Assembly (NCBI GenBank): GCA_010093515.1
Contig: MU001677.1
Span: forward strand, 242,894 to 306,893
Direction: 5' to 3'
Length of the DNA: 64,000 nt
DNA from: Lineolata rhizophorae
Taxonomy: Eukaryota > Ascomycota > Dothideomycetes > Lineolatales > Lineolataceae
The notes under the pieces were generated by a model, which worked only from the letters and a program-made list of their open reading frames with translations, ran no database searches and was not told the DNA's origin. Position numbers and translations under genes: made by a program. Positions within the stretch are counted from its first letter, which is position 1; every line of letters begins with the position of its first letter. This document shows positions 44,157-54,049 of this stretch, one piece after another.

Positions 44157-45181
44157 TTTGTAGCCCGGAAAGCAAGTTGCTGAAAGGCGACTTGCTGATT
44201 AGGTGGGAAGAAACATTTCCTTGGGTTGGACGGAGTTCGCCAGAAGAGAGGTTGTGTTCGGCTCGGGCTGCTCTGATTGGCTCATTAACGTCCGCATAAC
44301 GACACCCTTTCAAGATGCCCGAATTCCTTTCTATGCCTAATTCTGCTACCACGTATGAAATACTTGCATATAGGAAAGTCGTTGAAGATATTTTTAAACG
44401 AGTATTTGTTTCATAGCTCTACAAATTTTTATGAATGTAATGAACGCCATATGTATTCCTCTGGACACACAAGTACAAATGCCTAAGGGTACAGCGGATA
44501 GGACATACAAATAGCAGAACGTAGTAAATGCTAAGCTCTATGTAAATTTCATGGCTTTGTAGATCAATGTTCCAGAATGGCATATGCCTCTGTACTAATG
44601 ACTTATTTAAAATCTTCGGCGTTACTTGGCGGCCTTACTCAACTTGACTTTCGTCTCTCTTCGTCTATGAATGTTTGACGACTGCATATTGGTCTCGCTT
44701 TAGCAATGTGCTGGAGTGTTGGTTAACAATGTCCTCTGGAATTTCTATTACAACGCCAGAACTTCTTTCGGGACCGAAAGCAGTGCAACGGTACGCTACC
44801 AAACATACCCATACCGCCAATACTCCAATTGCGCCTTTCCGTCGAAGTAAACAACCCTTGATCACCACCATCTTTCAACATCAGCTTACAACGAAAGACA
44901 AAAAACTTGCAGTAAACAATCCCACCCATTAACCCCCTGTCCAATTCCTCGTGTTCCTCAAGTTCTTCTGATTCATATAAACCCCGGTGTCATGCAGCCA
45001 AAAGCAGGCGCCAGGCACGAAATCCTAGACCGATGGACCAACTACACTCAAAAGAGGAGTCCAAGTCCAAAGGTCCGGACAGGCCAACTACACTCAAAGA
45101 GGAGTCTCGAAGCCTGTTACGGATGCTGATATGTCAGGCATTCAGTGCCCAGCTCCCACTTTCCCCCAACCGCATGTCCAC
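44157..45181. other. Rrp4 upstream region and BIR1 3' flank
   Basis: The part 44340-44620 is AT-rich. A 23-24-bp direct repeat occurs at 45038-45061 and 45084-45106. No gene or RNA was recognised. Confidence 0.5.
45038..45106 (+). repeat. Direct repeat of 23-24 bp, spacing 46 bp
   Basis: CCAACTACACTCAAA(A)GAGGAGTC occurs at 45038-45061 and again at 45084-45106; the copies differ by one A. They lie just past the BIR1 stop. Confidence 0.8.
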
Positions 45182-47850
45182 TCACGAAGAAGTCTCAATA
45201 CCTTCTAGCGCCCGCAGCGCCTCCCCAGCCTTAGTCTCAAACATCGACACCATTCTCTCGCACTCATTGCGCAGCCGTTCCTCGCCCTTGCTAGCATTGT
45301 GATAAATCCACTCTTCGACCGTCATCTTTTTCTCGGGACTAGTAAGCCCGGCCTTCACGTTCTTGACGACCTGATCTAGCGGAAGTCGGTTTTCCTTGTC
45401 CGGCGACGCCAACATTCCCATGAGACCGGCGCTTTCGTCGAACAGCCGCTTGCTCTCAGGCGAGGGTATGAACACGTTCTCCAGGTCAATCGCGGTCCAA
45501 GGGACAGAGCTCACAAGACGGCCCTCGACAGCGTTGCGCTTTGAGGGCAAAGGAGTACATGTAGCAAGCGGGGTGCGCTTGACACTGCTAGGCACATTGA
45601 AGCGCGAGACGGAAAGAGGAGGGCGCTGGGCTGAAGGGCGCGTCGATGGAGGTTGATTTTCTGCGTCCGAATGCTGCTGGGATGGAGAGCGGCTTGCCGT
45701 TTTCCGCGAAGGCCTGTGGACAGGAGTAAAATGCGCAATGCGGGCAGTGTTGTGACTAGCCGGGTGAGTAGGGGTCGGCGTAGCTTCAGCAGGGACTTGT
45801 TCTTCCTCGGCGATGATAGGCGTCGCGGGGCGCTCAGGTTCCTCTTCCTCGACATGCGGAGCGGCCTCTGAAGATGGCTCGTGGTCGTAAGGAGTAAGCG
45901 GACGCAAGGTCGGTTTGCCACCGAACGGGCCACGACGGGGCTTCTCTTCCACAACCTCGGAACTGTCGTGGTGGAACGACAGACGTGTGACTGGACGACC
46001 CACAGCTTCCATTGCTTCCCGCCTTGCTTCCTCCCAGTCCTCGGGCTGAAATGGGCGAAGAGTAGGGCGACCGTCGAACGGACGGGGAGGCGAATCGACT
46101 TTCATCTGATCTTCAGTCGCCTTCGAAACATCCGCTTCAACAGCCTTGGCGGCCTTTTTGCCCTTGCGGCCCTTGGTTGCAGGTTTAGCCGCAGGCTTAG
46201 CTGCAGGCTTAGCTGCGCGAGTAGTCGACTTGTCAAAGCTCGCCTCGTCATTTGGTTCATGCTCCTCGGCAGCTTTCTTCTTCGCCGTCCTAGCCCTTTT
46301 TGGGGGCTTCGTGGGCAGCTGGGAAGGTTCGTCAAGAATCGCGACCGAGGAATCTGCCGTCTTGGGCGCGCCATCGCTAGTCCTCTTCGTGCCACGAGTT
46401 CGGCTCGCATCCGACTGATCTGATGCACGACGAACGGCATCCTTTAACTCGGTATGCAATTGGAATTCATCCTCACTCATCCTCTTCTGGGCCTTTGCCC
46501 TAGTATTTTTAGCTCTAGTGGCTCTAGGAGGCTGTGATCGGGAATTTGCAAGTGACGTGTCGATCATCGAGCTATCTCCAACATTCTTGCTGTTGCGCGT
46601 AGCTCGGCGTGTAGGAGGGGCGATCTGCGTTGGTTCATCTTCCATCTCAACAACCTCTTCATGGAGAAGTTTCTCTTGCGCAGGCTGCTCTGGCACAGGC
46701 TCCGGCACAGGCTCCAGTTCAGGCTCTAGTTCCGGACTAGCTGCTTTCTTCTTGGCTCGGCCTCCCTTACGAGTTCCTTTCGCAGTCGCTTTTGTTTTGG
46801 TCGCAGCCTTGCGCTTTCCGGTTGCAGATGCTATAGTAGCACCAGTAGCGTTGGTTGCAGTCGTCATTACACTATCGTCTTGGCCAGGAGGATACTCTCC
46901 CAGCGACATCAAGGTTGGGGGCTCAGAAAAGCTCAAGTTCGTGAAGTCGATATTGGACGAACGCGGCGCGTCGGACGTCTGCGAAGCCTTGGAGGTGCGG
47001 GACGCACGGCCCTTACCTTTGCTCTTTCCCTTTGTCTGCTTCCTGGTGGTCCCATACTTTCCAAGCAACTCAAAAAAGAAGCAATCTGATTCCCTCTTCC
47101 GGTGTTCCTCCCTACCCCTTCGTTAGTAGCTGCCAAGCAAGAGATATAAGCAGCAACCACTCACATTGGGTCGTCCTTGGGTTCCCAGCCATCAAGTGAC
47201 AGCATGCAATAATAGCAAGTAACACCGTCGTCATATTCTGGGCTGGGGTCGTAGCACCATCCGGCGTCGACCATCTAGAGTAACCAGTTAGCGGCCACGC
47301 CCACCCCCCTATTCTTTTTGATGACTTGCCTTCTCCAGCTTGCACTTCCAGCCCCGCTTGCTTTCATGGGGCCACTTGTTTAAGTATGTTGCAAGACGAG
47401 CGTCTGTCATCTTTTGGCTCATCGGGTCTTCTTCATCCCGTTCCGAGTCCTCGACGCGTTGCCCAATCGCCACATTGATGGCGAACGGACAGTCAGGGCC
47501 GTGTGCGAGATGCTCGTATGCAGGATTATCGCCTTCTTCCCAGCCATCAAGCTGGCGAAGGCAGAGAAAACACATAACATTATCAGGATTGCCGGCGAGA
47601 GGTCTATAAAAGAACCCAGCACGAGCGAGCTATAACGCATCGAACGTCAGCAACACCAAGCACGGTCGTTCGGCGCACACAACGATGGAACCCTCACATC
47701 CTCCGGAGTAGGCTTAGAATGAGGCCATTGCAAGACGGCTGGACTTTTTTTCTTGCTGGTGGCAGATCCGCGCCGCTTGTTCGCATGCGGCACCTGGAAG
47801 GTAGCCAGACGACCAGCGAACGTGTGCGCGTCAGCCGGCGGCGACGACAT
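45182..47850 (-). CDS. bir1: Bir1, survivin-type chromosomal passenger protein
   Basis: Four exons, 47850-47698, 47629-47330, 47274-47165 and 47111-45182, give 830 residues (832 from an ATG two codons upstream). BIR1 is FAGRLATFQV ... LARAGFFYRP ... NVMCFLCLRQLDGW with H and C ligands in YEHLAHGPDC. BIR2 is YLNKWPHESKRGWKCKLEK, MVDAGWCYDP, VTCYYCMLSLDGWEPKD and EEHRKRESDC. Two N-terminal BIR domains followed by a long charged, Ala/Lys-rich tail is the Bir1 plan; it targets Aurora kinase to centromeres. The C-terminal block (VKNVKAGLTSPEKKMTVEEW, then a helix ending LRALEGI) is conserved in fungal Bir1 and probably binds passenger partners. Intron 2 has GC-AG ends. A motif P(F)(D/G)G(R/K)PTLRP occurs twice. 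Confidence 0.92.
47275..47329 (-). other. GC-AG intron in BIR1
   Basis: The junction AAG/GCAAGT ... CTCTAG/ATG is the only one that joins KCKLEK to MVDAGWCYD in frame. GC-AG introns are a known minor class that needs an otherwise near-perfect donor, as here. Confidence 0.85.
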
Positions 47851-48626
47851 TATCACGACTCCGAAGAAGTATCAGAGAAGTGATGAGGCGATCGCGTTCG
47901 CTCCCAGCAGCTTTGCAGTCGCGTGTGGTGGGGAATTCGAAGTGCAAGGAAGCGGTGTCGGACGTGTTGGGAGCTGTGTTTACCTGAGGAGGCGCTATCG
48001 ATGCAACGCGCAAAACAACTCGCGCGAATCGGCCCGCGCTGCACCGCCGCCCCGCAGCCACGCCACTTCAGCCTCAGCCCGAAGCGAGGGCTCGCCAATC
48101 CGACTAATCAGCAAAACAGCCGGTGACGCCAGATAGGTTTCATTCTAGCCGTAATTTTCTAACAACTCTCCTCAGAAGGGAAGCTGATGTGCGAACCCGG
48201 GGAAAGACAACACCGTCATCGGACACAAAAATTCTTTAATAGAATCAAAGAATCAATTTTTATGTCGTTGGAGCCTCTTCCTTTGTCAAAAGCGAGCAAG
48301 TCCTTCTAAAAAAACCTAAGCGTGAAAAGGCAGAAAAGCTTTGGGGACTTTGGGTGGTTAGTTTCGAGGGCGTAAGTAATTTAAAAAAAAAAATGCAAGC
48401 GTTCGGCGCATCCACATGGCTGCGCGGCATCCGCGATCCATAACTCCGAGCCGCTACGACTTGTGACGAAATCTGCCATGCTCCTCCCCGTTCTACTACC
48501 GCATCGCGGTCCGTCCAGCTGCGGATAATTATGGCTATCTGCCCACATCGCCCACGTCATCTCCCGCGCAATTGGCCTTGTCAGGACCCTTAAGTCCCAT
48601 CTGCGCTCCACTCAATCGCTTCCGAC
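47851..48626. promoter_or_regulatory. Divergent promoter, BIR1 / TAM41
   Basis: 776 bases between two outward-facing starts. An AT-rich stretch with a partial palindrome built on AAAGAATC/GATTCTTT-like arms lies at about 48226-48262. No other gene seen. Confidence 0.55.
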
Positions 48627-50197
48627 ATGTATACTGTGAGGCTTCATCCTTCCGACCACGGTGGACTTGTTCAGATGTCTTCGGCTAACTTTTGCAGTTT
48701 TCGCGGGTCCTTTCGGTGCGTTCACCACCTCTGCATAGCTGCGTTCGGCATGCGGTATTCTTTCACTCTTCGAGGGCGGCAAGATGGCCTCAGTCGACTC
48801 CCGAAAGTTCCCGCGACAGCGTTAGGCGCTCGGAAACATCATCAACCTCGCCGAAGAACAAACGGCCTTCCATGGACCGCTCCACTAATTCTTCCCCTAC
48901 TTCTACCCCCGCATCCGAGTCGAACCAGTCGCTACCGCCGGGTTGGGAGGACGAGCTAAACCGCCACCTCACGACCTTTGCCCAGCTGCCCCACCGCACA
49001 TTCGGGTTCAACCAACACATGATCATCAACGAGGAGTTCAAGGAGAGCCTTAGACAGATACTCTGGCAGTTCCGGGCACCGATTCGGTATGCGTTTGCGT
49101 ATGGCTCGGGCGTCTTTCCCCAGAACGACGGCTCCATGCCGCCAGCCTCGCTTAGCCCGCACCCGCACCCGCCCGAGGCCGTCACCAAGTGGCAGAAAGG
49201 CGGTGGCAAGATCATCGACTTCATCTTCGGCGTCTCCTACACGCAGCACTGGCACTCGCTCAACTTGCAACAGCACCGCGACCACTACTCGTTTCTGGGC
49301 TCGTTAGGATCGGCCGTGGTGACCCGCGTTCAGGACAAGTGGGGCGCGGGCGTCTACTTCAACCCTTATATCACCGTCAATGGCGTGATGATCAAGTACG
49401 GCGTGGTAAACCTAGACGTTCTGTCGCGCGACCTGCAGCAGTGGGAAACTCTCTACCTGGCCGGGCGGCTACACAAGCCCGTCAAGATCCTACGCGATGA
49501 CCCGCAGATCCGCTACTCGAACCAGCTGAACCTGATCGGGGCGGTGCGCACGGCGCTGCTGCTGCTCGGCGAGAAGTTCACCGAGCGCGAGCTGTACACG
49601 GCCATCGCAGGCATCTCGTACATGGGCGACCCGCGCATGTCGTTCGCGACGGAGAACCCGCACAAGGTCAAGAACATCGTCGGCAACCAGCTGACCAACT
49701 TCCGGCAGCTGTACAACCCCTTCGTCGGCACGCTGCCCAACGTGACGTACTGCGACCCGCGCTGCTCGCGCGAAGACTGGATCCACGACGCCGCCACCGA
49801 CGCCCGCATGACGCAGGACATGGACCCCGTCAAGCGTGGCAACATGGTGCGCCGCTTGCCCAAGGCCTTCCGCGACCGCCTATACCTCCAGTACCAGAAG
49901 AAGTTCCAGATCCCCGGCCGCGACTTCGCCCGCATGCTCGAGGAGAGCAAGGACGAGGACGAGTCGTCGTTCAAGCGCCGCCAGGGCGGCGAGTTCGACC
50001 GCCGCATCGCACAGGAGCCGGACATCAGGCAGCAGGTGGCCGAGGCCATTCGCCTCACGGTCAAGTGGCCCAGCTATAGCCAGACAGTGAAGGGCCTCTT
50101 CACTGCCGGGCCGACGCGCTCATGGAAGTACTTGGGTGAGAAGTGGGAGAAGAAGCGGGAAGGGGACAAAATGGGTCCCTCCGACACGTCCAGTTAA
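48627..50197 (+). CDS. tam41: Mitochondrial CDP-diacylglycerol synthase Tam41
   Basis: Two exons, 48627-48635 and 48698-50197, give 502 residues. The first coding exon is only ATG TAT ACT; joining it to the long frame yields MYTFSRVLSVRSPPLHSCVR, an Arg/Ser-rich mitochondrial presequence. The body has the Tam41/Mmp37 marks: RYAFAYGSGVFPQ, KIIDFIFGVSYTQHWHSLNL, KYGVVNLDVLSRDLQQWETL, YLAGRLHKPVKIL and the GDPRMSFATENPHKVKNIV block. Tam41 makes CDP-diacylglycerol at the inner membrane, the first committed step toward cardiolipin. The GS and DFIFG residues are those of the nucleotidyltransferase centre. The intron has a GCTAAC branch site. Confidence 0.94.
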
Positions 50198-53100
50198 GGA
50201 TGCACGAGGTCCAAGGAACGGTGGCGAGGGACCATTTCCACCGTATTTATCACCTTCGTTTTGCTCTTTTCATTGCGTCAAGCAAAAATAACATTCTTCC
50301 TAGTGTTAATGTGGTTATTGTTGAGAGGATAGGAGAGGCTTACAGACCTGTTTTCCTTCGGCTTTGTACATGTATCTACCACCTTTGTGCGGTCGAGGCT
50401 CTCCTGTCGCGTTCATCGGGAATCCCGTGAGCGCGAGTACGGCCTCCCGCGTGTTGTAGATCCCTTTTCATGATTGCAAGACGGGTTGGATTGACCGGGG
50501 GCAAGCACGTTGGCGTTGGGTCTTATCTTGTCTTGTTCCCATGCATTGTTGGAATTCGGGAATGGACAGAAGGTTTGGTAAGTCCGTTACTTCGGTTTAG
50601 CATTCCCATATTCATAGGCAGTTCTTATGGACTCGAAAACCTGTCCGGTTCTGTTTTACGGTTCCGATCGCACCCCAAGTGAACGTTTGCGGCTTTTGCA
50701 ACGACTTGGCTAGAAAAGCGCTGTTTGTAGACACAACAATTAGACTGTCGGTTCATTCCCCAGCCCGATACCAGTAGGCCATACGCCTCCTGAAGACACG
50801 TACACGCCTCGATTCGAGATAGGTCCTAATTGAAGCAACGAGGGGCCGAGATCGTTTCGTCGTACGCCGTAACTGGAAGGCATTCATTCACTTGGTCCGT
50901 GGTACATACAAGCTCGAAGGCGAGAACGAAAAAGTAAAGGAGCAATCCACGTAACAGCTTTCCAGAGTCAACGCCTCACCGCACGGTTCTCTTCTCTAGA
51001 CCACGTTTGGTGGGATTGGGGTATTTGAGATAATGGACCGACGCACAGTCCGTTCACTACACACCACCGCTCAGGAGAAGCTATGTACGTGGTAAAAGAG
51101 CCCCGTCGAACTTTCATGAGGCAATGGGCAGGGCCAGGCACGCACATCTCGGGCCTTCTCACTAGCAGGCCCCGCCACGGCACGAGGTCAGCTTCCTCTT
51201 GCAGGATGGGCGCCGGCCTCGGCATCCCACGCAGCCCTATTGGCTTTGTCCCACCAACCTTCAATCTTCTCCTTTTCCCGCATCTGAGTTCCATGTGTCT
51301 CGGGGAACGGTTTTGGGCAAAAGGATCCTCGAGCGAGGCCGGCGAAGTGCAAGCAGGGTGTCCATCTACATACGCATGTAGCATAGTTGGGAGATCGGGT
51401 CCGAACCTCCGTTGTAGCGGCGCATTTTCGGCGAGATGTGGCAACCCTATCTGGAAGGATCACCCGGGATGCGGATCCATCCCGCTCTCCTGTCGAGTAT
51501 GTATCTTGCCCGATACCAACCGCTCCGGAAAACCAACGGCACTCGAAAGTCTCCTGTAGGCGACGGAAGTTTTGATTCCCACCGGCAAAAATGTACGAAT
51601 GCGCCTAAGGATGTACCGTGTACCTAGGCTAAGTACACACAGCTTAGGACGCAGTGTCTACGTTTTAGTATCGCGAGTCACACAGTGGGCAAAAACCGCC
51701 TCAAATGAGTCTAGTCTTGTAGCATCTCAAAATCACGTTGCTTCAAGCGACGGTATACTCGACCTTACCCAGAGTGCGACAGAACGTACGAGTAGCTAGC
51801 TCACTACACTCATGCACCAGATACCACATTTGTTCCGGCGCCGCAATGCCGCCAAGTACGTCTGCCCATCACATGTCGCGCGGCACTAGGCCGGCAACAG
51901 CCGACGAGGGCAGGGCGTTGCCATGCCCCCGGCGGGGGCGGGCAGCGAATCCAATTGCGGCACTTCGGCGTCGAACCGAACGTGCCAGTCCATCGCCAAC
52001 CCGCCCACCCACGGCGGCGGAGAGCGTGGGGGAGCAGCCGGGGGGGGGGGGCCGGGCCACGCCAGGTCTGGCACCCGCCAAAGACCCAAGCACCAAGATA
52101 CGGGTGGGGCCCTTGTGCGCGGCAAAGCGGAGCGACGAGCGCAGGCGTGCGCTGGGCGGATTCCTGGGTGGTTGCGGTGGTCTGAGCGGGGCGGGATGGA
52201 TGGATGGGTGCTGGGAACAAGGGAAAAGGCCCGCTGGAGTCCCGTGCTGACATGCGGCCTGCGCGTGGCCGGGTGTGTGTGTATGTACGAGTAGTAGTTT
52301 AGGAAGTGGCAGGCGACGCGCGAAAGTTAGGGGAACCTCTTTTTTATTTGTGTGTGTGTGTGTGTTTTGGATACATATCTAGGAGGCTGGATGGCGCCGG
52401 CGGCACTTTTGCAGAGTTTGGAAGCTGGGCTTGCAAAAGGGTCTTCGCGCGGCGCCCGCGACATTTCGTTTTTTGTTTTCCTTGTTTTGACCGCGTCGCG
52501 GGTGAACGAAAAGCACGGATGGCTCTCGGTATTTGCTGCAGGCTAACGTGGGCTGCCTGTGCTCCGTATGTATGTACATATGTACGCACGAACCTTCGGG
52601 TATGCACGCACATTCGGCGCGAAAAAGCCAGGAGAGGAAAAGGAAGGGGAGGGGTGCTGCTGCGAAGAACGAGTGTCTCGGCACGTTGGCGATCTTTCAG
52701 AGACGCTGGTGCGTCAGTCACGAGCCTCGAATCCGGGGCAAGCACGTGCTCGATTCGATACTGCAATGTATGCGACGAGCGTGCATGCACGGCGCAAAAC
52801 CCGGAGGCGTCGACACCAATTCAAGTTGGCGGCGCGGGCAATGCGGCCATGGCAATATGGTCGAAATTGGAGTGCAGGCAATACAAACCCGATTGTTGGA
52901 AGAGGCAATACTACGAGAGAGGGTCGCGCGACGGCGGTGCTGAGACCGGGAGGCCGGAGCAACAGCACCCCCTGTCTGGCCCCATTCCCCCCCCCCGGTG
53001 TGGCCCAATCCCTCCCGTGCATCCCGCTTGCGTTGCCGCAACCCGCGGGCCAGGGGAGATCATCCTGCCTCAGGAAGGCGGGTAGGAGCGCACGCGCGGG

Positions 53101-54049
53101 CGAGCAGCGCCAGCCGTCTGGACGGGCTGCCCTTTGCTTTCGCGGGGTGCATGGCCGCCGGAGCCCGCCGCTGCTCTGTTGCCCGGAGTATGTAGCGCAA
53201 AATTTGACGGAGCTTACGCGAGAAGAGCAGCATGTGCAGCTGTACGGAGTAGGTATGCACACACACAGCGACGGGAAGAGGCCTGGCAGCACGCACATGC
53301 AGGCCCGAGGCCCTTTCGGGTCCGTTTCTTCAGCCCTTATCACCGCCACAGACGCCGGCCCCGTGTCCAACGGGGTGCCCTTTTTTTGGATGGCGGCACT
53401 CGGGGCCTGATAACGCGATACCCGCCCGGCCAGCGAACCCTCCCGCCCGGCCGCGTCCACGCCCCCGGTCTGGGCGAGCTCCGGCAATTAATTCAGCGCC
53501 GCCGCCTCCAATTGCTGCCAGCTGCTTGCCTTTGCCCATCGTCACCCGCCGCTTCTGCGCCTCCCTTTTATTTTGTCCTTCGTAACCCCTTCCTGCTCGC
53601 GCTCTCCACCTGTCACTCTCCGCGTCTTGTTCGGCGTCATACATATATACCCACCCCCGCCAGCCTATACATATCCACACACCTACATACCTTCCTCACG
53701 TGCGTTGCGCCGCCGCATGAACCGCCACCAGCAGCCGTCGCCCAACTGATTCCCGCCCCTCCGGCTCGCCGGGCTCTACCTGGCACCGCGCGCATTGTTT
53801 CCCTCGGACAGGCTCGAAACATGGTCCCTGCGCCCTCGATGCCCGTCGCAAACACATCATCGTCATCGCCAGCTTGCCGCTGAGTTGTCGTCGCCATCGT
53901 CGCTGCCGTCGTTCTCGCCGTCGCCAGCCCTCCCTGGCTGCTGCTCACCACCGCCCGACGCCCGAGTGGTCTCTCGCGCGGCCAGTGGTGAGTGAAGCGA
54001 AGCCCGCCGCAAAGCGCGACCACCACCACCACCACCACCACCCCCGCTC
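50198..54049. other. 3.85-kb gene-free region upstream of the seven-helix gene
   Basis: The TAM41 3' flank is followed by a long GC-rich stretch without any recognisable protein; the open frames overlap on both strands and look like composition artefacts. It holds a (TG)8 microsatellite (52349-52364), a G-rich tract near 52041, several GTATGTATGTACATA-type repeats (about 52565, 53640) and C/T-rich promoter-like sequence up to 54049. It resembles the long leader at the left end of the window. Confidence 0.5.
52349..52364 (+). repeat. (TG)8 microsatellite
   Basis: Eight uninterrupted TG steps in the upstream region of the seven-helix gene. Confidence 0.9.

Noticed and set aside
50968-51444. 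158-codon minus-strand frame downstream of TAM41
   Set aside because: Overlapped by equally long frames on the other strand and with no domain.
52306-53883. Several 100-280-codon frames on both strands upstream of the seven-helix gene
   Set aside because: Mutually overlapping, Arg/Ala/Pro-biased, consistent with GC-rich non-coding sequence.
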